Positions 1-9,649 are shown, counted from the stretch's first letter. The stretch: 64,000 nt of DNA from an uncultured Aquimarina sp. (GCA_947489685.1 CANLEM010000005.1:372001-436000), one strand, 5' to 3'. Notes: generated by a model from the sequence alone, not told the origin. Program-made: numbers and translations.

Positions 1-138
1 CAGCTAAATCAAATTAAAAAACTGAAGTTCGAAATATTTACGTCATAACGGCTATCAATTAAAAAAAATAAAAAAGATTTACGTGTTGAGATTTTTTTGT
101 TCGTCATATCTATGAATAAAACAAAAAAACAGTTCAAC

Positions 139-675
139 ATGAAGAAAATTTTAGTAATATCTTTATTAATTATTGGGTTTAATATACAGGCGCAGGAAAG
201 CGAAATTAAAAAGAGTGAAAACAGGCATGAATTTAGATTTGATGCTTTTGGAGCTTTGGTTTTTGAAAATTTTGAAATCAATTACGAGTATGTACTTAAC
301 AAATATTCGGGAGTCGGTATAGCAACTAGTTTTAGTTTGGATGACGATTTCAGCGAATATCAGGCTTTTGCAATTGAGCCCTATTACAGACAGTATTTCT
401 TTAACAAGAAAGACTTTGGAGCAAGAGGTTTCTTTGTTGAAGGGACATTACGTGTAGCCGGTGGTGAAAATGAATTCTTAAATATTCAAAATAACACAAC
501 AGTTAACGAGAATTGGACAGATCTGGGTATTGGTCTTACTCTTGGGCAGAAATGGGTAAGCGACAACGGGTTTGTATTTGAAATTAGTATTGGGGGAGGA
601 CGTTATTTACTTGATGAGAGTTTGGATGAAGGCTTTATAAGAGGTGGTATACTAGTGGGGTATCGATTCTTTTAA
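139..675 (+). CDS. Small outer-membrane beta-barrel-like protein
   Basis: Predicted 178-residue exported protein of unknown function. The start is set at the ATG at 139 because it gives a clean signal peptide (MKKILVISLLIIGFNIQAQ, cleaved after AQ); an in-frame ATG at 97 would put fourteen polar residues ahead of it. The mature part alternates hydrophobic and polar residues, has many Gly and aromatic residues, and ends in GYRFF. A terminal aromatic residue is the usual recognition mark of outer-membrane barrels, so a small eight-strand-type barrel is likely. It stands alone, is followed by a perfect hairpin and converges with yajC. The barrel call is inference from pattern, not from a named family. 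Confidence 0.7.
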   Translation: MKKILVISLLIIGFNIQAQESEIKKSENRHEFRFDAFGALVFENFEINYEYVLNKYSGVGIATSFSLDDDFSEYQAFAIEPYYRQYFFNKKDFGARGFFVEGTLRVAGGENEFLNIQNNTTVNENWTDLGIGLTLGQKWVSDNGFVFEISIGGGRYLLDESLDEGFIRGGILVGYRFF

Positions 676-698
676 AAGAGATGGTATAATAACAAAAG

Positions 699-740
699 AA
701 AAGCCCGATACAAATATGATATATTTTGTATCGGGCTTTT
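699..740. terminator. Bidirectional terminator hairpin
   Basis: A perfect 16-bp stem (699-714 with 725-740) around a 10-nt loop, with A-run and T-run at its two ends. It lies between the convergent barrel gene and yajC and can serve both strands. Confidence 0.85.
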
Positions 741-756
741 ACAAGTAGGCTAGTTA

Positions 757-1047
757 TTACTTAGCTTCTGCTGGCTTGTTTAATTTTTGACTCATCTCCA
801 AAGAAATTGCAGATTTATCAAAAGTAAGTTTACCAGAGCCTGTTTCAATAATAACAGCGTTGTTTTTTTCACTGAAATCAAAAACTTTTCCGTGAAGACC
901 GCTTTTTGTAACTACTCGATCTCCTTTTTTAAGTTCTTCAGCAAATTTCCTTTCCTTTTTAGCTTTTTGCATTTGAGGACGTATCATAAAAAAATACATC
1001 ACAACAAATATCAGTATAAAGGGAAGAAACGATTGAATTTGTTCCAT
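757..1047 (-). CDS. yajC: Preprotein translocase accessory subunit YajC
   Basis: A 96-residue protein with one N-terminal membrane helix (about residues 6-22, ending MIRPQMQKAKKERK) and a short cytoplasmic beta-rich domain containing GDRVVTKSGLHGKV, the hallmark of YajC. The protein associates with SecDF at the inner membrane and assists Sec-dependent export. It is the last gene of a minus-strand run nusB, DUF1573 lipoprotein, yajC, with only 7 bases between it and the lipoprotein gene. Length and motif are ordinary for the family. secDF itself is not in this window. Confidence 0.95.
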   Translation of the reverse strand: MEQIQSFLPFILIFVVMYFFMIRPQMQKAKKERKFAEELKKGDRVVTKSGLHGKVFDFSEKNNAVIIETGSGKLTFDKSAISLEMSQKLNKPAEAK

Positions 1048-1054
1048 AAAATTA

Positions 1055-1534
1055 TTATTGACCTGCTGGTGCTCCTCCTGCTGGCTTAGCCTTAGGAGTT
1101 ACCATTGCTTTAATTTTAAGAATTTCTTTTCCAGCTTCAGTATTTGTAGTAATTGTAACTTGTTTAGTTTGCTGATTTGGCTTACCGTTAGAGTTAAATT
1201 TTACCAACATTTCTCCTTCACCACCTGGAGCAATAGGTTCTTTTGGCCATTCTGGTACTGTACAACCACAACTTCCTTTTGCACTTACTATTACTAAAGG
1301 AGCTTTACCTGTGTTTGTAAAAGTAAATTTATGCTCTACTACATCACCTTCATTGATAGTTCCGAAATCATGCTCAGTTTGAGCAAAAGTCATTACAGGT
1401 AAATCTGTACTCTTTGCATCACGCTCCGCAGCTATTTCTACATTTTCTTCTTTAACTTTCTTTGTAGCATCCTCTTTACAAGACACAACTGTCATAGCAA
1501 AGATACCTGCCAAAATTAAGATTCCTTTTTTCAT
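1055..1534 (-). CDS. DUF1573 domain lipoprotein
   Basis: A 159-residue protein with a lipoprotein signal (MKKGILILAGIFAMTVVSC, Cys19) followed by an acidic linker and one DUF1573 domain (about residues 48-145). The domain carries FAQTEHDFGTINEGDVVEH and the motif GSCGCTVPEWP typical of this immunoglobulin-like family. The C-terminus is Ala/Pro/Gly rich. The function of DUF1573 proteins is not established; they are abundant in Bacteroidota envelopes. It sits between nusB and yajC in one likely operon, which is a familiar flavobacterial order. Confidence 0.9.
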   Translation of the reverse strand: MKKGILILAGIFAMTVVSCKEDATKKVKEENVEIAAERDAKSTDLPVMTFAQTEHDFGTINEGDVVEHKFTFTNTGKAPLVIVSAKGSCGCTVPEWPKEPIAPGGEGEMLVKFNSNGKPNQQTKQVTITTNTEAGKEILKIKAMVTPKAKPAGGAPAGQ

Positions 1535-1583
1535 TACTTGGGTTTTTAATTATTTGAGGGTTAAAAATACATTTTTTTTTGAA

Positions 1584-2528
1584 CTACATAAGTCCTCGGC
1601 CAACTTTATTTAGTTTGCCGCTTTCTTGGTACTCTTTAGATATCTTATCAAGGATACCGTTGATAAAAATACTACTTTTAGGAGTACTATATTCCTTTGC
1701 AATTTCTAAATATTCGTTAATTGTTACTTTTACTGGTATTGACGGGAACTTCACGAACTCACAAATTGCCATTTTTATAATAGCTTTATCTAGTTCTGCT
1801 ATTCGATCCTGATCCCAATTTGGTGTTTTACCATCAATTTCTTTGGCATACTCTGCCCCATTAAGGACTGTTTTTCTAAAAATATCAATCGCAAAGACCT
1901 TATCTTCCTGATCTTTATACAGGTTAGGTAGTGCTTTATCTTGGTCATGAGATGCTTTTACTTTTCGTAACATCTTAATAATTGCAGTATTTACTATAGG
2001 TAAATCATCAATCCAAGTTAATTTTTTGTCTTCGATATATTCATAAAGCTTATCGTTAGGAGCAATAACTTCTTTAAAAACATCAAGCAAAAAATCTTTA
2101 TCTTCTCTAAAAGAACTCATTTTAGTACTCATATAATCCGAGTACAGCTCGCTTTCTTTAATAGATTTCCATAAAATAGCTACATATTCACTATCCAATT
2201 CCCAACAATTCAGCTTTTTTCTATCAATTTCTTCTTTGAGTTGGACATTTTTTTCGAGAGACAACAATACTTCGTTGTTCACAAATTTGGTATTTGGATT
2301 TTTTTCTTCAGAAGTAGCTAGGTATTTTTTTTGACTCTTTGCCAAAAAATCTTCTGCATGTTTTCTAATCTCTATTAAAAGTTGAAGATTTATCAAAAAT
2401 AAATCATACATCTGATCAATACTGAAAAGAAGAAACTTTTCTTCTTTTTCAAGGTTATCGCTTTGAGTCTGCCCCATCGAATAGAGCGACTGCATTACTT
2501 TTACTCTAATATGTCTTCTGGTTAACAT
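1584..2528 (-). CDS. nusB: Transcription antitermination factor NusB, long form
   Basis: A 314-residue protein whose C-terminal 140 or so residues are the NusB fold, with signature segments EYAKEIDGKTPNWD, MAICEFVKFPSIPVKVTINE and YSTPKSSIFINGILDKI. NusB with NusE binds boxA RNA and supports rRNA antitermination. E. coli NusB is near 140 residues; the additional N-terminal 150-170 residues, mostly helical and charged, are the extended form found in Bacteroidota. The start MLTRRHIRVKVMQSLYSMGQ resembles a second, N-terminal copy of the NusB opening helix. It is the first gene of the operon with the DUF1573 lipoprotein and yajC. Confidence 0.93.
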   Translation of the reverse strand: MLTRRHIRVKVMQSLYSMGQTQSDNLEKEEKFLLFSIDQMYDLFLINLQLLIEIRKHAEDFLAKSQKKYLATSEEKNPNTKFVNNEVLLSLEKNVQLKEEIDRKKLNCWELDSEYVAILWKSIKESELYSDYMSTKMSSFREDKDFLLDVFKEVIAPNDKLYEYIEDKKLTWIDDLPIVNTAIIKMLRKVKASHDQDKALPNLYKDQEDKVFAIDIFRKTVLNGAEYAKEIDGKTPNWDQDRIAELDKAIIKMAICEFVKFPSIPVKVTINEYLEIAKEYSTPKSSIFINGILDKISKEYQESGKLNKVGRGLM

Positions 2529-2564
2529 AGAATAATTACAAAGAACTTTATATTAAAAAACAAC

Positions 2565-2593
2565 GGGCGAAAGTGTTAATTTAACTTTCGCCC
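2565..2593 (-). terminator. Terminator of the dehydrogenase gene
   Basis: Inverted repeat GGGCGAAAGT / ACTTTCGCCC (2565-2574 and 2584-2593). Read on the minus strand it is followed by GTTGTTTTTT, so it fits an intrinsic terminator for the dehydrogenase gene ending at 2665. Confidence 0.75.
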
Positions 2594-2664
2594 TGCAAAA
2601 ATACTATTATTTTTAATCTAGCTACTCAAAAACTTCTTTTTTATGTAGCCTCAGTACGTAATCT

Positions 2665-3762
2665 CTATTGTGCCTTTTTTCTAGCAGCTATTCTATCCTC
2701 TGCAATACTAAGTGCAGAAGCATTTGTTGTCATATTAGTTGCCTTGGCTTTATTTAAAATATCCAAAGTGGTTTCATAAATATTTTCTGTCTTTGCCATG
2801 ATTTGCTCTCTTCCGTATCCTTCGATTTCGGCATATACATTAATAATACCACCAGCATTAATTAAGAAATCCGGAGCATAAACAATTCCTTTCTTTTGTA
2901 ATAACGGCCCGTGAATATTCTCATCTGCTAACTGATTATTAGCAGCTCCCGCAATAACTTTTACTTTTAACTTATCAATAGTTTCATTGTTTACAGTAGC
3001 ACCCAATGCACAAGGAGCATAAATATCCGCCGTTTCGGCGTATAAATCACTACCTCTATAAATTTCTACACCATACTTGGTTCTTACTTCTTCTAATCTT
3101 TCTTGATTAATATCACTAATAATCACATTCGCTCCTTCTTCTGAAGTTAATCGTACCAATTCTTCTCCTACATGACCAATACCTTGAACTAAGATTTTTT
3201 TACCTTCTAAGCTTTCATTACCATATGCAAATTTGGTAGAAGCTTTCATCCCCATATATACCCCATAAGCTGTTACCGGTGATGGATTACCTGCTCCTCC
3301 TTTGGATTCTGATATCCCAGTTACATAAGGAGTAACCTCTCTTACCGTATCCATGTCAGATGTTTCCATACCCACATCTTCTGCAGTATAATATTTACCT
3401 CCTAGAGTATGTACAAATTTCCCAAAACGGGTCATTAATTCTGGAGTCTTTAGTTTTTTAGGATCACCTATAATTACAGCTTTTCCTCCTCCAAGGTTTA
3501 ATCCTGTAATCGCTGCTTTATAGGTCATTCCTCTCGATAATCTCAAAACATCATTTAGCGCATCCCATTCTGTTTTATAATCATACATTCTAGTTCCTCC
3601 CAGAGCAGGTCCTAAAATTGTGTTATGCACACCAATTATTGCCTTCAATCCTGTATCTTTGTCTTGACAAAAAACAACTTGTTCGTGATTATCAAAAGAT
3701 AGCTGACCAAATACTGGGGCTTCCTTTTTTAATTGATTTGCAGTAAGCACTTCGGTTATCAT
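2665..3762 (-). CDS. Glu/Leu/Phe/Val (leucine-type) dehydrogenase
   Basis: A 365-residue NAD-dependent amino acid dehydrogenase that interconverts a branched-chain or aromatic amino acid and its 2-oxo acid plus ammonium. The dimerisation/catalytic half shows GPALGGTRMYDYKT, GMTYKAAITGLNLGGGKAVI with the conserved catalytic lysines, and EDVGMETSDMD. The NAD half has the Rossmann motif VQGIGHVGEELVRL. About 365 residues suits leucine/phenylalanine dehydrogenases rather than the longer glutamate enzymes, but the exact substrate cannot be read from the sequence. It is monocistronic, with its own terminator, and divergent from the ABC exporter gene. Confidence 0.9.
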   Translation of the reverse strand: MITEVLTANQLKKEAPVFGQLSFDNHEQVVFCQDKDTGLKAIIGVHNTILGPALGGTRMYDYKTEWDALNDVLRLSRGMTYKAAITGLNLGGGKAVIIGDPKKLKTPELMTRFGKFVHTLGGKYYTAEDVGMETSDMDTVREVTPYVTGISESKGGAGNPSPVTAYGVYMGMKASTKFAYGNESLEGKKILVQGIGHVGEELVRLTSEEGANVIISDINQERLEEVRTKYGVEIYRGSDLYAETADIYAPCALGATVNNETIDKLKVKVIAGAANNQLADENIHGPLLQKKGIVYAPDFLINAGGIINVYAEIEGYGREQIMAKTENIYETTLDILNKAKATNMTTNASALSIAEDRIAARKKAQ

Positions 3763-3904
3763 GTATCGAAAAATTTAAACGGTTATAAATTATATAATAT
3801 TCAAAATCAGACCGCTAAAATAATGTATTTTTATGAATTTAAAATTCAAAGCTGTTAAATTTTACGAATTCTTTAATAATTAAACACTTAAACTCATAGC
3901 TTCT

Positions 3905-5662
3905 ATGCGTGCATTACGCCATCTAAATAAATACTTTTTTAAATATAAATATAGGTTATTGATAGGCCTATTTATTACAATCACAGCCCGGGTTTTTGCA
4001 GTAACAGTTCCTGCTTTTGTAGGTGATTGTGTGGATTTAGTTCGTGAATATTTAGACGGAAGAATATTAACTTACGACGATTTAGAAGACAAACTCTTGA
4101 TTACAATCTCATTACTTATTGGAGCCACACTTATCGCTGCTTTTTTTACTTTTTTAATGCGCCAGACATTTATTGTAGTGTCTAGATTTATAGAGTTTGA
4201 TTTAAAGAATGAAATTTTTCAACATTACGAAAAATTATCTCTTAATTTTTATAAAAAAAACCGGACTGGTGATCTTATGAATCGCATTAGTGAAGATGTG
4301 TCTAAAGTAAGGATGTATGTTGGGCCGGCAATTATGTATAGTGTAAATACGGTTACTCTATTTGTAGTTGTAATAGGATATATGATTAGTATAGCGCCAG
4401 AATTAACATTGTATACAGTAGCGCCGTTACCAATTTTATCTGTTTCTATATACAAGCTTAGTGTGGCAATACATAAGCGAAGCACCGTTGTACAGGAATT
4501 TTTATCAAAATTAACCACTTTTACTCAAGAATCTTTTAGTGGTATTACCGTTATTAAAGCCTATGGTATAGAGCCCGAAACGCAAAAAAAATTTACTGAT
4601 TTATCCAATGCCAGTAAAGATAAAAACTTGGATCTCGCCAAGGTTCAGGCTTTATTTTTTCCACTCATGGTATTACTTATTGGTTTTAGTAATATTATAG
4701 TCATTTATATTGGCGGCAAACAATTTCTTGATGGCACCATCCAGGAATTAGGTGTGATTGTTCAATTTATTTTATATGTAAATATGTTAACTTGGCCAGT
4801 AGCTACGGTGGGTTGGGTTAGCTCAATAGTGCAACAAGCCGAGGCTTCGCAGGTAAGAATTAACGAATTTTTGAGTCAGGAACCAGAAATCACAAATGCA
4901 ATAACTCAAAAAACAGCTATAACTGGAAATGTTAAATTCGACAATGTAACTTTTACTTATGACGACACTAATATTACAGCCTTAAAGAATATTAGTTTTG
5001 AAATAAAAAGTGGAGAAACTATCGGTATAGTGGGAAAAACAGGCTCCGGAAAATCGACCATATTAGATCTTATTGGGCGGCTTTATGATGTTTCTTCTGG
5101 TGAAATAAGCATTGGCAACACATCTATAAAACATCTTAACTTGTTTGATTTAAGAACACATATAGGATATGTCCCACAAGATGCCTTCCTATTTAGCGAT
5201 AGTATCAAAAACAATATCAAGTTTGGTAAAGAAACGGCTACTGATGAAGAAGTATATCAAGCTGCAAAAAATGCCGTGGTACACACTAATATAATCGGAT
5301 TTAATAATGGATATGATACCATATTAGGAGAAAGAGGTATCACGTTATCTGGTGGTCAAAAACAAAGAGTATCCATTGCCAGAGCAATAATAAAAGAACC
5401 ATCTATCCTACTTTTTGATGATTGCTTATCGGCTGTAGATACCGAAACAGAGGAGGAAATTTTAAATAATCTTAATAAAATATCTCAAAATAAGACCACT
5501 TTTATCGTTAGTCACAGAGTATCTACTGCAAAAAATGCAGATAAAATCATCGTTCTTGAAGATGGGCAAATCATCCAGCAAGGCACTCATAATCAACTAA
5601 TCAAGATTGAAGGTTACTATAAAGAGTTGTATTTAAAACAGCTTAGCGAAAAAGAAATATGA
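3905..5662 (+). CDS. ABC exporter, fused membrane and ATPase domains
   Basis: A 585-residue half-transporter with a six-helix exporter membrane domain (about residues 15-310) and a C-terminal nucleotide-binding domain. The Walker A loop GKTGSGKST lies near residues 377-385 and the signature LSGGQKQR follows. The Walker B segment reads ILLFDDCLSAVD: Asp506 stands where the catalytic Glu is usual. This pattern is known from the degenerate site of heterodimeric exporters (MdlA/BmrC-like subunits), yet no partner gene adjoins it. The substrate is unknown; lipid or drug export are the common roles. It is transcribed alone and divergent from the dehydrogenase. Confidence 0.9.
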   Translation: MRALRHLNKYFFKYKYRLLIGLFITITARVFAVTVPAFVGDCVDLVREYLDGRILTYDDLEDKLLITISLLIGATLIAAFFTFLMRQTFIVVSRFIEFDLKNEIFQHYEKLSLNFYKKNRTGDLMNRISEDVSKVRMYVGPAIMYSVNTVTLFVVVIGYMISIAPELTLYTVAPLPILSVSIYKLSVAIHKRSTVVQEFLSKLTTFTQESFSGITVIKAYGIEPETQKKFTDLSNASKDKNLDLAKVQALFFPLMVLLIGFSNIIVIYIGGKQFLDGTIQELGVIVQFILYVNMLTWPVATVGWVSSIVQQAEASQVRINEFLSQEPEITNAITQKTAITGNVKFDNVTFTYDDTNITALKNISFEIKSGETIGIVGKTGSGKSTILDLIGRLYDVSSGEISIGNTSIKHLNLFDLRTHIGYVPQDAFLFSDSIKNNIKFGKETATDEEVYQAAKNAVVHTNIIGFNNGYDTILGERGITLSGGQKQRVSIARAIIKEPSILLFDDCLSAVDTETEEEILNNLNKISQNKTTFIVSHRVSTAKNADKIIVLEDGQIIQQGTHNQLIKIEGYYKELYLKQLSEKEI

Positions 5663-5740
5663 GTTTTTTTTGTGCGATTAACATTTTTTTTGGATTTTTG
5701 ATTCAATCATAACATATAAATTAATTAAGAAATACGGATT

Positions 5741-6127
5741 ATGAATGACAATGAAATGATGGAGAAAGAAGAGATTTTCTCAAAAGTTTTACGAGCAGGA
5801 AGAAGAACATATTTCTTTGATGTAAGGGCTACAAAAGCGGGAGATTACTATTTGACAATAACAGAAAGTAAGAAGTTTACGAATGATGATGGGTCTTTTC
5901 ACTACAAGAAACACAAAATCTACCTTTATAAAGAGGATTTTGTAGGCTTTACTGAAATTTTAAATGAGATGACTAATTACATAGTCGACGAAAAAGGCGA
6001 AGAAGTAATTAGTGAAAGACATCAAAAGGATTATCAAAAATCATATGAAAAAGACACTGCAAACAATCAGGAAGAGGTAAGTGCTTCTACTGAAAGTTTT
6101 ACAGATGTAAGTTTTGATGATATCTAA
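5741..6127 (+). CDS. PUR family (DUF3276) nucleic-acid-binding protein
   Basis: A 128-residue protein whose first 75 or so residues form a single PUR repeat (IFSKVLRAGRRTYFFDVRAT, then YYLTITESKKF and HKIYLYKEDFVGFTEIL). PUR-alpha-like folds bind single-stranded DNA or RNA; the bacterial single-repeat forms are taken to act as dimers. The remaining tail is acidic, polar and probably disordered. The gene is short and monocistronic, with a strong hairpin terminator 38 bases downstream. The cellular role in Bacteroidota is not defined. Confidence 0.88.
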   Translation: MNDNEMMEKEEIFSKVLRAGRRTYFFDVRATKAGDYYLTITESKKFTNDDGSFHYKKHKIYLYKEDFVGFTEILNEMTNYIVDEKGEEVISERHQKDYQKSYEKDTANNQEEVSASTESFTDVSFDDI

Positions 6128-6164
6128 AAAAATATAACTTAGTCTAGTTAAGTTAAAGTTATGC

Positions 6165-6196
6165 AAACCGCTTCATTGTCTGAAGCGGTTTTTTTT
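6165..6196 (+). terminator. Terminator of the PUR gene
   Basis: Stem AAACCGCTTCA / TGAAGCGGTTT (6165-6175 and 6181-6191) with a 5-nt loop, then a T-run. It follows the PUR gene and precedes the M14 peptidase start. Confidence 0.9.
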
Positions 6197-6229
6197 ATAT
6201 TCACACATCAAAAAAATAACTCAACCGAA

Positions 6230-8740
6230 ATGAAATATATCTTCATTAGTCTTTTTACTTTTCTTCACTTTGTTTCTCACGCGCAAAGTAATTTTTCTCT
6301 AGATTATTACCTTCCACAAAATGTTGCTTACGACACAAGCATACCTACTCCGCAAAGTGTTTTAGGGTTTGTTCCAGGAAAATGGCATGTTTCTCATGAT
6401 AAATTAGTCAGTTATATGACGGAATTAGCTGCAGCTTCGCCTAGAATAACTTTAGAAAATAGAGGTCGTACTTTTGAAGATCGCCCCCTCCTATTATTAA
6501 CAATCACTTCGGAACAAAATCACGATAATCTAGAACAAATAAGAAAGAAACATATAGCACTTACCGAAAATAATGCAAGTTCAATTAACTTAGAAACCTT
6601 GCCAGCCATTGTATACCAAGGCTTATCTATCCATGGTAATGAGCCAAGTGGTGCCAATGCGGGTTTGATTGCTGCCTACTATCTTGCCGCGGCGCAAGGC
6701 CCAGAAATAGAAGAGCTTTTGAATGATGTGGTTATTCTATTTGATCCTTCTTTAAACCCTGACGGATTACAACGTTTTGCCTATTGGGCAAATACAAATA
6801 AAAGTAAAAATATAAGTACTGATCCCCAAGATCGTGAATATAGAGAAGTATGGCCGGGAGGAAGAACAAACCATTACTGGTTTGATATGAATCGTGATTG
6901 GTTACCTGTGCAATTGCCAGAATCAAGAGCTCGTATTAAAACTTTTCATCGTTGGTACCCTAATATCCTTACCGATCATCATGAAATGGGATCAAATAGC
7001 ACTTTCTTTTTTCAACCAGGTATTCAATCCCGAACACACCCACTAACTCCAAAACTAAATCAAGAATTAACCAAGAAGATTGCAAATTATCATGCAAAAG
7101 CATTGGACAACATCGGTTCTTTGTATTATACCGAGGAGAATTTTGATGACTTTTACTACGGTAAGGGGTCCACTTTTCCGGATATTAATGGTGGAATAGG
7201 GATATTATTCGAACAAGGAAGTTCTAGAGGGCATGCGCAAGAAACAGATAATGGTGTATTAACATTCCCCTTTACTATAAGAAATCAATTTACGGCAATG
7301 CTCTCTACCCTAGAAGCAGCAAAAAAAATGCGAAAGGAACTTCTAAATTATAAACGTAATTTTTATGCCAATGCCCGGAAAGAAAGTTCGAATGGGGCTT
7401 ATATTTTCGGAAATGAAAAAGATGCCGCTTCAGTGTACCATTTGGCAGAAATTCTTAAAAGGCATCAAATTAAATTACATGAACTCAAACAAGATATTTC
7501 TATCGAAGGTAAATCATATAAAAAAGGTTACAGTTATATTGTTTCCAAAAATCAAAAACAAAAACGTTTGCTAAAGGCTATTTTCGAAAAAAGAACAAAA
7601 TTTCAGGACAGTCTATTTTATGATATTTCGGCATGGACATTTCCATTAGCATTTAATCTTGATTATGCCGAAAATGTACCCCTATCTAATTTGGGAAATG
7701 AAGTTTCTGAACTCAAACATAGAACTGCAAAATTGGTTAACAAAAGTGATTATGGTTATCTTATAAGATGGCACGAATATTATAGTCCAAAAGCACTCTA
7801 TCATATACTATCCAAAGGATTGCGAGCCAAAGTAGGTCTTAAACCTTTTTCTCTGGAGAATGCCACCTATGACTATGGTACCATTTTGATTCCTGTACAA
7901 AACCAGAACCTGAATAGCAACGATCTTTATACATTTTTACAAAAAGTTGCCGCTGACAATCATATCGATATCACCGGAGTATCAACAGGGTTAACAACGG
8001 GAATAGATCTGGGAAGTAATCAGTTCAGGACATTGTCCTTGCCTAAAATTGGATTATTTACGGGCTCAGGCGTTACCCCATATGATTCTGGTGAAATCTG
8101 GCATTTAATGGATCAACGCTACGATATTCCTATTACAAAATTGAATATCGACAATTTAGGGAGATTAAATTTGTCTAAATACACGCACATTATTTTACCC
8201 AATAGTAGAGGTAATTTATCTAAAGAAAAAACAGAAAAACTTAAAAAATGGATTCGGGCAGGCGGAACATTGATTGGCTATAGAAATGCAGCGCAATTCT
8301 TTAAAAACAATGCTCTTATGAATATTGAATTTATAAAACCCGAACATAAAGCTAACAACATATCATTTGAGCAAAAGCAAGATTTTTATGGAGCACAAGT
8401 GATAGGTGGTGCTATTTTTGAGGCCAAAGTTGATCGATCGCACCCAATAAATTATGGTTATAAGAATGATAAGATCGCAATGTTTAGAAACACTACTCTA
8501 TTTATAAAAACAGATAAACAAAGTTACAACAACCCTATACAATACACCAAAAAACCATTATTAAGTGGGTATATCAGCAAAAAGAACCTTGATTCGCTAT
8601 CCCAAACAGTACCGTTTAGAAAAAATGATTTCGGAAAAGGAAACACAATATTATTTACCGACAATACAAATTTTAGAGCATTTTGGTACGGCACCAATAA
8701 ATTACTTATGAATGCCATTTTTTTTAGTGATGAGATGTAA
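6230..8740 (+). CDS. Exported M14 family zinc carboxypeptidase
   Basis: An 836-residue exported protein. The start at 6230 gives a proper signal peptide (MKYIFISLFTFLHFVSHAQ); an upstream ATG at 6161 lies inside the PUR terminator and is rejected. Residues of the M14 zinc site are visible: HGNE with His135 and Glu138, then NPDG, DMNRDW, DHHEMGS, and FEQGSSRG with Glu328 as the likely catalytic glutamate. The second half (after about residue 600) has a class I glutamine-amidotransferase-like fold, with GLFTGSGVTPYDSGEIWHLM and an Asn-Ser-Arg-Gly turn, as in other large Bacteroidota M14 proteins. It likely trims peptides in the periplasm. No T9SS tail is seen. Confidence 0.9.
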   Translation: MKYIFISLFTFLHFVSHAQSNFSLDYYLPQNVAYDTSIPTPQSVLGFVPGKWHVSHDKLVSYMTELAAASPRITLENRGRTFEDRPLLLLTITSEQNHDNLEQIRKKHIALTENNASSINLETLPAIVYQGLSIHGNEPSGANAGLIAAYYLAAAQGPEIEELLNDVVILFDPSLNPDGLQRFAYWANTNKSKNISTDPQDREYREVWPGGRTNHYWFDMNRDWLPVQLPESRARIKTFHRWYPNILTDHHEMGSNSTFFFQPGIQSRTHPLTPKLNQELTKKIANYHAKALDNIGSLYYTEENFDDFYYGKGSTFPDINGGIGILFEQGSSRGHAQETDNGVLTFPFTIRNQFTAMLSTLEAAKKMRKELLNYKRNFYANARKESSNGAYIFGNEKDAASVYHLAEILKRHQIKLHELKQDISIEGKSYKKGYSYIVSKNQKQKRLLKAIFEKRTKFQDSLFYDISAWTFPLAFNLDYAENVPLSNLGNEVSELKHRTAKLVNKSDYGYLIRWHEYYSPKALYHILSKGLRAKVGLKPFSLENATYDYGTILIPVQNQNLNSNDLYTFLQKVAADNHIDITGVSTGLTTGIDLGSNQFRTLSLPKIGLFTGSGVTPYDSGEIWHLMDQRYDIPITKLNIDNLGRLNLSKYTHIILPNSRGNLSKEKTEKLKKWIRAGGTLIGYRNAAQFFKNNALMNIEFIKPEHKANNISFEQKQDFYGAQVIGGAIFEAKVDRSHPINYGYKNDKIAMFRNTTLFIKTDKQSYNNPIQYTKKPLLSGYISKKNLDSLSQTVPFRKNDFGKGNTILFTDNTNFRAFWYGTNKLLMNAIFFSDEM

Positions 8741-8767
8741 TCTCAAATTCGGATACTGTTGAGCGAC

Positions 8768-9649
8768 TTATAGAAGACCTCTGAACTCAAAATAATGATG
8801 CAGGACTTCATTAGGAGCTTCTACTTGTGGATAATGACCAATTTCTTCAAGAACTATTACATCAGCATTGGGAACGATTTTTTTATAAAATGTAGCCATA
8901 TGTTTTCCCGAAATCGGATCACAACCGCCATCAATCAATCGTTTAGGTATATCTGTATGCTGTATAGCTTCTCGCCATCTGATTTTATGCGTGTCTCTTT
9001 CGGTAAGGTATTTTATCAGTTTCGGAAGCACATCCTTTCCCGAATTATAATCTATTAATTCCCAAAACTCATCAATTTCTTGATCACTTGGCTGGGTATC
9101 TTTACCAAATATTTTTTTAAAATTTTTGGCCAGTGTATTTCTTCCCATAAAATGTTTCAAAAGTGCTCCAAGAGGAGTAAGAAGTAATTTTTGCGTTGTC
9201 GTCGGGAAATTTGTTTCAGGAAACATTCCTCCATTTAAAAATACTACAGATCGAATTTTAAAGGCATAATTATCATCCTCTTTACATCTCGCCAACATCT
9301 CTTGCACAACTGTATCTCCATAATCATGAGCTAGAATATGAAATTCTTTAATATTATGTTCTTCAAGAAAATACTCCCATAAATCGACTTGAGCAGCAAT
9401 GGTATATTTAAAATCTTTCGGTTTTGATGAAAATCCATACCCCATCATATCCAAGGTAGAAACCTTGTATTTCTTCACCAAAGCATCCCAAACCTTGCAC
9501 CAATCCCAACTAGCCGTAGGAAATCCATGTACAAGAATTAAAGGCGTTCCGTCACCTTCTTGTTTGTAAAAAATTTGATGCTTCTCTTTATAAGTAAAAT
9601 AAGAGCCCGAATCCTTCCAACCTTCTAATGTCATACTATTTTTTTCCAA
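8768..9649 (-). CDS. MEST-like alpha/beta hydrolase
   Basis: A 293-residue cytoplasmic alpha/beta hydrolase without a signal peptide. The oxyanion segment is HGFPTASWDW and the nucleophile elbow AHDYGDTV puts an Asp (Asp109), not Ser, in the nucleophile position, as in haloalkane dehalogenases and epoxide hydrolases. The likely catalytic His is His272 in EEIGHYPQVEAP. The segments LNGGMFPET and HDYGDTVVQEML closely recall the eukaryotic MEST/PEG1 proteins from memory, and bacterial MEST-like hydrolases are known. The substrate is unknown. Its start codon region overlaps the end of the Mpo1-like gene by 14 bases, so the two are co-transcribed. Confidence 0.85.
   Translation of the reverse strand: MEKNSMTLEGWKDSGSYFTYKEKHQIFYKQEGDGTPLILVHGFPTASWDWCKVWDALVKKYKVSTLDMMGYGFSSKPKDFKYTIAAQVDLWEYFLEEHNIKEFHILAHDYGDTVVQEMLARCKEDDNYAFKIRSVVFLNGGMFPETNFPTTTQKLLLTPLGALLKHFMGRNTLAKNFKKIFGKDTQPSDQEIDEFWELIDYNSGKDVLPKLIKYLTERDTHKIRWREAIQHTDIPKRLIDGGCDPISGKHMATFYKKIVPNADVIVLEEIGHYPQVEAPNEVLHHYFEFRGLL

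Noticed and set aside
97..138. Longer start for the first outer-membrane protein
   Set aside because: It puts fourteen polar residues before a normal signal peptide; the ATG at 139 fits better.
6161..6229. Longer start for the M14 peptidase
   Set aside because: The ATG lies inside the PUR terminator hairpin and hides the signal peptide that begins at 6230.
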